The translations under genes were made by a program, and so were the position numbers. Below the pieces are notes generated by a model that saw only the letters and a list, made by a program, of their open reading frames with translations, did not search any database and had not been told where the DNA came from. 36,969 bases of DNA. Source: CAJCIY01 sp036379355. Its GTDB lineage: Bacteria; Actinomycetota; Actinomycetes; Mycobacteriales; CAJCIY01. The stretch spans positions 1 through 36,969 of the forward strand of contig DASVGV010000155.1 in assembly GCA_036379355.1 (NCBI GenBank). The letters run 5' to 3'. This document shows positions 16,258 to 22,421 of this stretch, piece by piece (within the stretch, counting starts at the first letter, position 1; the number at the start of each line of letters is the position of its first letter).

Positions 16258-17150
16258 GCGGGGCTGCGAGGACCGCGTGCCGACGCGGTGAGCACCTCGT
16301 TCATCGACCCGGAGCGGAAACCGCGGGGATCGACCTCGACGGCGCCGAACCCGGCCACGGCGGCGAGCAGGTCGGGGCGGCGCTCCAGCGCGGCCACGAG
16401 CGGCGGGTCCACCTCGACCCGCGCCCGGTCACCGAGGTCGCGTACCCGCAGGTTGCGGACGTTCAGACCGGCCCCGCGCAGGGCGGCGCGGAGCGCGCTC
16501 TCGGCGTGCTCGATGCGTCCGAGCCGCGCGGGGCTGATCGCGACGCCGTACGCGACGCGGCTCGACAGGCACGCGGCGGCGGGCTTGTCCGCGGTCACCA
16601 GCCCCCAGCGCCGGGATGCGGCGCGCACGTCGGCCTTGGTCAGGCCGGCGTCGGCCAGCGGGGTGACCGCACCCGCGAGTGCCGCGGCCCGGATGCCGGG
16701 GCGGAACCGGGCCAGGACGTCGTCGGCGTTGGTGCCGGTCGCGATCGCCGCGAGGCCGTGCTGCCGGGCGAGCGGGACCAGGGCGTCCAGCAGCGCGGAC
16801 TTGCAGTGGAAGCAGCGGTCCGGGCCGTTGGCCACGTACCCGTCCCGGCCCAGCTCGTCGGTGCCCGGCGTGAGGTGGCGCACGCCGAGGCCGCGGGCGT
16901 ACGCGGCGGCCGCGCCGAGCTCGGACGCGGGGAGCGACGGGCTGACCGCGGTCGCGGCGACCACGGCGTCCGGGCCGAGGGTACGGGCGGCGGCGGCCAG
17001 CAGGAACGCCGAGTCCGCGCCGCCGGAGAAGGCGACGAGCAGCGACCCGAGCCGGCGCAGCCGGGCGGCGAGATCGGCCACCCGCTCGTCGAGGTCCGGC
17101 CGGTCAGCGTCGGGTGCGCTCGCGTCGCGATCGCGGGAGCTGCCGCTCAC
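16254..17150 (-). CDS. larE: LarE sulfur-transfer protein, three-cysteine type
   Basis: Converts the two pyridinium carboxylates made by LarB to thiocarboxylates after AMP activation. GTG 17150 overlaps the larB stop (GTGA), giving 298 residues; the longer open frame lies inside larB and is rejected. The PP-loop is SGGADS (42-47). Cys194 in AACLSSR sits about the same distance from the PP-loop as the sacrificial Cys176 of L. plantarum LarE. Two more cysteines, Cys113 and Cys116 in DRCFHCKSAL, are present. LarE proteins with three such cysteines have been reported to hold a [4Fe-4S] cluster and to act without destroying their own cysteine. The residue alignment is by eye. Confidence 0.94.
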   Translation of the reverse strand: MSGSSRDRDASAPDADRPDLDERVADLAARLRRLGSLLVAFSGGADSAFLLAAAARTLGPDAVVAATAVSPSLPASELGAAAAYARGLGVRHLTPGTDELGRDGYVANGPDRCFHCKSALLDALVPLARQHGLAAIATGTNADDVLARFRPGIRAAALAGAVTPLADAGLTKADVRAASRRWGLVTADKPAAACLSSRVAYGVAISPARLGRIEHAESALRAALRGAGLNVRNLRVRDLGDRARVEVDPPLVAALERRPDLLAAVAGFGAVEVDPRGFRSGSMNEVLTASARGPRSPA

Positions 17151-17848
17151 CGCTGGCAAGCCGCTCTGGTGCCGAGGATCCGGACGGCCGCGCAGGCCGC
17201 GCCGAAGCCGTTGTCGATGCCGACCACGCTGATGCCAGGGCTGCACGAGGCGAGCATCCCCAGCAGCGCGGTGACGCCCTCGAGGCCCGCGCCGTACCCG
17301 GTGCTGGTCGGCACCGCGATCACGGGCGCAGCAGTCAAACCCGCCACGACGCTGACCAGCGCGCCCTCCATCCCGGCGACGACCACGACGACGTCGGCCC
17401 CCGCCAGCGCCGACTGCTGCGCGAGCACGCGCCACAGCCCGGCCACGCCGACGTCCGCGACCACCGTGGTGGCGTGGCCGTATGCGGCCAACGCGGTGGA
17501 CGCCTCCCGCGCGACCGGGAGGTCCGCGGTCCCGGCCGTCAGGACGAGGGCACTACCAGGAGCCGGGGGCAACGGCCGCCAGGTGACCGCACTGAGCGGC
17601 TCCCCCGCGCCGTCGGCGCCGGTCCCCGTGACCAGGCCGCCGGGGCTCGCGTCGAGCGCCGCCGTCACCTGTGCGGCAGCGGCCCGGGTCAGCAGCACCG
17701 GCTCCGCCCCGGCCGCGAGCAGTCCCGCGACCGCGGACGCGCACTGCGCCGGCGTCTTGCCCGGGGCGTAGACCGCCTCGGCGAGGCCGGTACGGTCGCG
17801 CCGGCCGGCGTCGAGCGCCAGCTCTCCCACCGTCCGGACACCGGTCAT
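17147..17848 (-). CDS. larB: Nickel-pincer cofactor biosynthesis protein LarB
   Basis: First enzyme of NPN synthesis. It carboxylates the pyridinium ring of nicotinic acid adenine dinucleotide and hydrolyses the phosphoanhydride to give the dicarboxylated mononucleotide. ATG 17848 gives 233 residues starting MTGVRTVGELALDAGRRDRTG, like other LarB. A 17-residue longer start would run into the upstream SDR spacer. The PurE-like domain has LTAGTADLPVAREA, VVVVAGMEGALVSVVAGL and PVIAVPTSTGYGAG. Cys202 in ASCSPG probably corresponds to the cysteine that binds the substrate covalently in L. plantarum LarB. IDNGFGAA follows. It lies 31 bases after the SDR gene, consistent with one operon. Confidence 0.95.
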   Translation of the reverse strand: MTGVRTVGELALDAGRRDRTGLAEAVYAPGKTPAQCASAVAGLLAAGAEPVLLTRAAAAQVTAALDASPGGLVTGTGADGAGEPLSAVTWRPLPPAPGSALVLTAGTADLPVAREASTALAAYGHATTVVADVGVAGLWRVLAQQSALAGADVVVVVAGMEGALVSVVAGLTAAPVIAVPTSTGYGAGLEGVTALLGMLASCSPGISVVGIDNGFGAACAAVRILGTRAACQR

Positions 17849-17879
17849 GCCACCGATCCTGCCATCCGCTGCGCGCGCG

Positions 17880-18791
17880 TCAGCGGCCCGGGATCGCACC
17901 GTTCATGGCGGCGTTGGGCGCGGCCTTGGCGACCAGGCCGGGGATCAGATCGCTCATCTCCTCGGTGGTCCACGGGCCGTCCTTGCTGCTGGCCGGACCG
18001 GCGTGCCAGCCCTCGGCCACCGAGATGTTGCCGCCGCGGACGTTGAAGACGCGGCCGGTGACCGTGCACTCCGGACCGCCGAGGTAGGCCACCAGCGGTG
18101 CGATGTGCTTGGGCGAGCGGGGTTCCCAGTCGGGCTGCTTGTCCTCGCCGCCGGGCCGCTGGAGGTCCTCGGTCATCCGCGTGAGGGCGCCGGGCGCGAT
18201 CGCGTTGACGAGGACGCCGTACCGCTCCAGCTCCTTGGACTGGATGATCGTCATGGCCGCGATGCCGGCCTTGGCCGCGCCGTAGTTGGTCTGCCCGACG
18301 TTGCCGTAGATGCCCGAGGCCGAGCTCGTGTTGACCAGCCGCGCGGCGACCGGCTCCCCCGCCTTCGACCGCTCCCGCCAGTAGTCGACCGCGTGCCGCG
18401 CCGGGGCGAAGGTTCCGCGCAGGTGCACGGCGATGACCGCGTCCCACTCCTCGGGAGTCATGTTGAAGAACATCCGGTCGCGCAGGATGCCGGCGTTGTT
18501 GACCAGCGTGTCGAGCCGGCCGTACGTGTCGAGGGCGAGCTGCACGAGCCGCTTGGCGCCGTCCCAGTCCGACACGTCGTCATGGTTGGCGACGGCCTCG
18601 CCGCCCATCGCGGTGATCTCCTCGACGACCGCCTGCGCGGCCGAAGCGTCGGTCCCGCCACTGCCATCACGAGCACCGCCCAGGTCGTTGACGACGACTT
18701 GCGCGCCCTGTCGGGCGAACTCCAGGCACTCCTCGCGTCCGATCCCGCGACCCCCACCGGTCACGATGACGACGCGCGCGTCGCTGGCCAT
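17880..18791 (-). CDS. SDR family oxidoreductase (peroxisomal MFE-2 / hydroxyacyl-CoA dehydrogenase-like)
   Basis: A 303-residue short-chain dehydrogenase. Motifs are TGGGRGIG (11-18), NNAG (98-101), NTSSASG (catalytic Ser about 156) and YGAAK (Tyr170, Lys174). The insert after the second strand (NDLGGARDGSGGTDASAAQ) and the extended C-terminus resemble the dehydrogenase domain of multifunctional enzyme type 2, which oxidises 3-hydroxyacyl-CoA. That assignment is by resemblance only. AGAGGAG precedes the ATG. It lies between the serine hydrolase (39 bases upstream) and larB (31 bases downstream) and is probably co-transcribed with the cofactor genes. Confidence 0.9.
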   Translation of the reverse strand: MASDARVVIVTGGGRGIGREECLEFARQGAQVVVNDLGGARDGSGGTDASAAQAVVEEITAMGGEAVANHDDVSDWDGAKRLVQLALDTYGRLDTLVNNAGILRDRMFFNMTPEEWDAVIAVHLRGTFAPARHAVDYWRERSKAGEPVAARLVNTSSASGIYGNVGQTNYGAAKAGIAAMTIIQSKELERYGVLVNAIAPGALTRMTEDLQRPGGEDKQPDWEPRSPKHIAPLVAYLGGPECTVTGRVFNVRGGNISVAEGWHAGPASSKDGPWTTEEMSDLIPGLVAKAAPNAAMNGAIPGR

Positions 18792-18830
18792 GCTGGTACT
18801 CCTCTCGTCGCTCGGCGGCTCGTCGCCCTG

Positions 18831-20057
18831 TCAGTCGACGATCGCCGGGTAGACCAGCGCCTTCAGCTGGCCCCGGAAGTTGAACGTGCCGGAGGGCATG
18901 AGCTGGGTCATGAACACCACGACCAGGTCCTCGGCCGGGTCGACCCAGAACGCGGTGGACGCCGCCCCGCCCCACATGAACTCCCCCGACGACCCGATGA
19001 CCTGGGTACGGGCAGGACCCTGACCGACGGCCATCGTGAGCCCGAATCCCATCCCGTCGAACCCCACCTCGCCGTACGAGCCGGGCAGCGCGAACTGGCG
19101 CATGTCGCCGCCACCGGGCAGGTGGTTGACCGTCATCAGCTCGACCGTCTTGCGCCCGAGGATCCGGCGGCCGTCGAGCTCGCCGCCGCCCGCCAGCATC
19201 TGCGCGAAGCGCAGGTAGTCCGGCGCCGTGGACACGAGACCGCCGCCGCCGGACAGCAGCGTCGGCGGGGTGCGGTAGGCGCTCGTGGTGGGGTCGTCGA
19301 TGAGCACCAGCTCCTTGCGGGAGCTGCGCGCGTAGTTCGCCGCGAACCGGCCGACCGACCCGTCGGGCACGGCGAACCCGGTGTCGGACATGCCGAGCGG
19401 CTCGAAGATCGTCGTCCGCAGGTAGTCGTCGAACGGCTGGCCGGACAGGATCTCGACCAGCCGCGCGCACACGTCGGTGCCGAGCGAGTAGAGCCAGTGG
19501 GTGCCGGGCTGGAACCGCAGTGGCTCGTGCGCCAGCCGGGCGACCATCTCCTCCAGGGTCCGGTCTCGGCGCATGACCGGTGCGCTCGCCCGGTCGGCCG
19601 GCTCGCCGAGCGCGAGGTCCGCGTTCCCCGGCCCGTAGCCGATGCCCGACATGTGCATGAGCACGTCGCGGACACTCACCGGGCGCTCGGGCTCGACGAG
19701 GGCCGTGGTCCCGTCCGGACGGCGCTCGCCGACCTTCATGCCGAGCCACGACGGGATGAAGCGGTGGACGGGGTCGTTCAGCTGGAACAGGCCGCGCTCG
19801 TACAGCGACATGAGCGCAACGCCGGTGATCGGCTTGGTCATCGAGTAGATGCGCCAGAGGGTGTCCTCGGCGACCGGGACCTGCCGTTCGCGGTCGGCGA
19901 GGCCGAGGCACGACAGGTGCGCGACCTCGCCGTGGCGGGCCACCGCGACGAGGCAACCGGCGATCTTCCCCGGCTCGAGGTAACGGCGGGTGAGGTGCTC
20001 GTCGATGCGAGCCAGTCGGTTCTCGTCCATCCCCGCAGCGGCGGCGTCGATCTTCAC
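18831..20057 (-). CDS. Serine hydrolase, class C beta-lactamase / EstB esterase family
   Basis: A 408-residue beta-lactamase-fold hydrolase. The SxxK motif is YSMTKP (Ser72, Lys75). A tyrosine motif is HWLYSLG (Tyr190). A WGG-type third motif, MWGGAAST, replaces the KTG of penicillinases, which points to an EstB-like esterase rather than a beta-lactamase. No signal peptide is visible, so it is probably cytoplasmic and acts on an ester or thioester. GTG start with GAGAGGAG before it. First gene of the run hydrolase-SDR-larB-larE-larC, and divergent from the ABC transporter with 122 bases between. A TAGCAT at 20091-20086 could be a -10 element, but no good -35 was found. Confidence 0.9.
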   Translation of the reverse strand: MKIDAAAAGMDENRLARIDEHLTRRYLEPGKIAGCLVAVARHGEVAHLSCLGLADRERQVPVAEDTLWRIYSMTKPITGVALMSLYERGLFQLNDPVHRFIPSWLGMKVGERRPDGTTALVEPERPVSVRDVLMHMSGIGYGPGNADLALGEPADRASAPVMRRDRTLEEMVARLAHEPLRFQPGTHWLYSLGTDVCARLVEILSGQPFDDYLRTTIFEPLGMSDTGFAVPDGSVGRFAANYARSSRKELVLIDDPTTSAYRTPPTLLSGGGGLVSTAPDYLRFAQMLAGGGELDGRRILGRKTVELMTVNHLPGGGDMRQFALPGSYGEVGFDGMGFGLTMAVGQGPARTQVIGSSGEFMWGGAASTAFWVDPAEDLVVVFMTQLMPSGTFNFRGQLKALVYPAIVD

Positions 20058-20179
20058 CCGTGGCTCCTCTCGGCGGCGGATGCCGATGCTAGCCGTGGCG
20101 TTTCACGCTGGACCGGCGGGCCGGGGCCCTGCGAGGATCGGCCCCCTGTCGGCGGGCGTGTGGGCGGAGGAGGTCATGG

Positions 20180-21112
20180 GTGGCGGCGATCGAGGTCGCC
20201 CGGCTGCGCAAGTCGTACGGCAGCGTCCAGGCCGTGCGCGACGTCAGCTTCGACGTCGGTGACGGCGAGTGCGTCGCGCTGCTCGGACCCAACGGCGCCG
20301 GAAAGACGACGACCTTGGAGGTGCTCGAGGGGCACCTGCACCGTGACGGCGGCGAGGTCTCGGTGCTGGGCGTCGACCCGGCGCACGGCAGCCGGCGCTG
20401 GCGCGAGCAGGTGGGGATCGTCCTGCAGGGCACGGCGGCCGAGCCGTACCTCACCGTGCGCGAGTCGCTGCTGCGCACCGCGCGGTTCTACCCGCGTCCG
20501 CGCGACGTCGACGAGGTGATCGCACAGGTCGGCCTCGGCGAGAAGGCCGGCGAGCGGGTGCACCGCCTGTCGGGCGGCCAGCAGCGCCGGCTGGACGTCG
20601 GGCTCGGGATCGTCGGCGGTCCCCGGCTGCTGTTCCTCGACGAGCCGACGACGGGCTTCGACCCGTCGGCGCGGCGCGGCGCCTGGGACCTGGTCGCCGA
20701 CCTCCGCCGTCAGGGCACGACGATCGTGCTGACCACGCACTACATGGACGAGGCGCAGGCCCTCGCCGACCGCATCGTGGTCATCGCCGCGGGCCAGGTC
20801 GTCGCCGAGGGCAGCCCGGAGGCGCTGGGCGGCCGCGACCGCGCGCACGCGCTGATCCGCTTCCGGGTCGCGGCGGGCAACGAGGCGGCGCTGACCGCGG
20901 TGTCGTTGCCGGCACCCCTCGAACGCGACGCGCACGGCGCGTTCACGCTGTCGACCGACCAGGAGGTCGCGGCACTCCAGACCCTGACCGCCTGGTCGAT
21001 GAGCACGGGCTGCGCGCTGGAGGGACTGACCGTGACCCGCCCGAGCCTGGAGGACACGTACCTCAGCCTGGTCCGGGACACCCGCACCGATCGAGAGCCG
21101 GCGAGCGCATGA
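20180..21112 (+). CDS. ABC transporter ATP-binding protein (ABC-2 exporter)
   Basis: A 310-residue ATPase subunit of a DrrA-like exporter. Walker A is GPNGAGKT (36-43), the signature LSGGQQRR (from 130), Walker B LLFLDEPT (150-157) and the switch His is in VLTTHYMDEA. A C-terminal extension of about 90 residues ends in EGLTVTRPSLEDTYLSLV, typical of ABC-2 drug or lipid exporters. The start is GTG at 20180, six bases after AGGAGG; an ATG four bases earlier is out of frame. Its stop overlaps the permease ATG (ATGA). Cargo unknown. Confidence 0.95.
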   Translation: MAAIEVARLRKSYGSVQAVRDVSFDVGDGECVALLGPNGAGKTTTLEVLEGHLHRDGGEVSVLGVDPAHGSRRWREQVGIVLQGTAAEPYLTVRESLLRTARFYPRPRDVDEVIAQVGLGEKAGERVHRLSGGQQRRLDVGLGIVGGPRLLFLDEPTTGFDPSARRGAWDLVADLRRQGTTIVLTTHYMDEAQALADRIVVIAAGQVVAEGSPEALGGRDRAHALIRFRVAAGNEAALTAVSLPAPLERDAHGAFTLSTDQEVAALQTLTAWSMSTGCALEGLTVTRPSLEDTYLSLVRDTRTDREPASA

Positions 21113-21879
21113 GCGACACCGCCCTGGTCGTCGACCAGATCCGCTTCGAGCAGCGCGCCTACTGGCGCAACCCGGCCGCGGCGTTCTTCACGTTCGCCTT
21201 CCCGGTGGTGCTGTTCGTCATCCTCACCGCGTTCGCCGGGGGCCAGACCGACAACGAGCAGCTCGGTCAGGGCGTGAAGCTCTCGCAGTACTACACGCCG
21301 AGCATCCTCGCGTACGGGATCATGAGCGCCTGCTTCCTGTCGATGGCGCTGGCCGTCGTCCGGCAGCGCGAGAGCGGGCTGCTCAAGCGCTACCGCGGCA
21401 CCCCGCTGCCCGCCTGGGTGCTGGTCGCCGGTCTCGTCGGGAGCGCGATCATCGTCGCGGTGCTCATGACGGTCATCGTCGTGGCCGTCGCCGAGCTCGG
21501 GTACGGCGTGCACCTGCCCGCGAGCCACCTGCTGCCGCTCGCCGTCGCGATCATCGTTGCGGCGCTGGCGTTCTGCGCCCTCGGCATCGCCGTGTCGGCG
21601 GTGATCCCGAACGCCGACGCGGGTCCGGCGATCGTCAACCTGCCGTTCTTCATCCTGGTGTTCATCTCCGGGACGTACTTCCCGATCAGCGGCACGCTCG
21701 CGCACATCGCGGCCTGGCTGCCGCTGCGGCCGTTCATCCTGTTGCTGTACCGGGCGTTCACGCCGCATCCGGCCGGTGGGGTGTGGTCGGTCACCGACCT
21801 GCGCAACGTGGCCATCTGGGGGGTCGTCGCGACGGTGTTCGCCGCCCGCCACTTCCGCTGGTCGCCGCGGCACCGCTGA
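21109..21879 (+). CDS. ABC-2 type transporter permease
   Basis: A 256-residue integral membrane partner of the preceding ATPase. About six hydrophobic segments are visible: FFTFAFPVVLFVILTAF, AYGIMSACFLSMALAVV, VLVAGLVGSAIIVAVLM, LLPLAVAIIVAALAFCAL, IVNLPFFILVFISGTYF and a final helix before the C-terminus. The RQRESGLLKRYRGTPLP loop is the cytoplasmic coupling region typical of ABC-2 permeases. It ends inside a palindrome shared with the convergent acetyltransferase gene. Exporters of this type move drugs, polyketides or lipids; given the lipid-like genes nearby, lipid export is possible but unproven. Confidence 0.93.
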   Translation: MSDTALVVDQIRFEQRAYWRNPAAAFFTFAFPVVLFVILTAFAGGQTDNEQLGQGVKLSQYYTPSILAYGIMSACFLSMALAVVRQRESGLLKRYRGTPLPAWVLVAGLVGSAIIVAVLMTVIVVAVAELGYGVHLPASHLLPLAVAIIVAALAFCALGIAVSAVIPNADAGPAIVNLPFFILVFISGTYFPISGTLAHIAAWLPLRPFILLLYRAFTPHPAGGVWSVTDLRNVAIWGVVATVFAARHFRWSPRHR

Positions 21880-21894
21880 CCGGCGCCGGTCAGC
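21875..21894. terminator. Bidirectional palindrome spanning two stop codons
   Basis: Perfect 20-bp palindrome (left arm GCTGACCGGC, right arm GCCGGTCAGC) between the convergent permease and acetyltransferase genes. The TGA of the permease (21877-21879) and that of the acetyltransferase (21892-21890) sit symmetrically in its arms. As RNA it can fold on either strand, so a shared terminator is likely, although there is no T-tract. Confidence 0.5.
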
Positions 21895-22348
21895 CCAGCA
21901 GCCGCTTGAAGCCCACGTGGCTCGGGGCGAACCCGTGTCGGGCGTAGAACCGGTGCGCGTCCTCGCGCTGCACGTTGCTCGTCAGCTGCACCCGGTACGC
22001 CCCCCACTCGCGGGCCCGGTCGACGGCGGCCTCCAACAGGAGCCCGCCGATCCCGTCCCCGCGGCGGGTGGGGTCGACGTGCATGGACTCGATCTCCGCG
22101 CACAGGCCCCCGCGGTGCTGCACGTGGCGGAAGCCGATCAGCTGGCACATGCCGACCACCCGCGCCCTGACCTCGGCCACGAGGATGGCCGAATGCTTGT
22201 CGTCCGCGAGCTCGCGGACCGCATCCGCGTACGGGGCGAGGTCGGCGTCCGGCGCAGCGCCGTCGAGCCCGCCGGCCGCGATCAGGGCCACCAGCCGCGG
22301 GGTGTCGGCCACGCCGGCGTCCCGGATCGTCACGTCAGCCGTCGCCAT
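21890..22348 (-). CDS. GNAT family N-acetyltransferase
   Basis: A 152-residue acetyl-CoA-dependent N-acetyltransferase. The start chosen is ATG 22348 (MATADVTIRDAGVADT); the frame is open further upstream into the gap after glnD but without family resemblance. The acetyl-CoA loop is RRGDGIGGLLLEAAV, preceded by AEIESMHVDPT. The C-terminal NVQREDAHRFYARHGF is the usual GNAT end. Such small proteins acetylate amines, antibiotics or protein N-termini; the substrate is not predictable. It lies 73 bases after glnD on the same strand and may be read through from it. Confidence 0.9.
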   Translation of the reverse strand: MATADVTIRDAGVADTPRLVALIAAGGLDGAAPDADLAPYADAVRELADDKHSAILVAEVRARVVGMCQLIGFRHVQHRGGLCAEIESMHVDPTRRGDGIGGLLLEAAVDRAREWGAYRVQLTSNVQREDAHRFYARHGFAPSHVGFKRLLG

Positions 22349-22421
22349 CGCGGGAGCCTTCCGGGCCACGGCGCGCGTTCTCCGGCACGCGCCCGAACCT
22401 AGCCGCGGAAGGCCGGCGCGG

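Noticed and set aside
16254..17435. Extended 393-codon LarE
   Set aside because: The extra N-terminus lies within larB in another phase; GTG 17150 in the GTGA overlap gives the normal length.
18831..20057. Serine hydrolase as an antibiotic-resistance beta-lactamase
   Set aside because: It lacks a signal peptide and the KTG motif and has an EstB-like WGG motif; an esterase is more likely.
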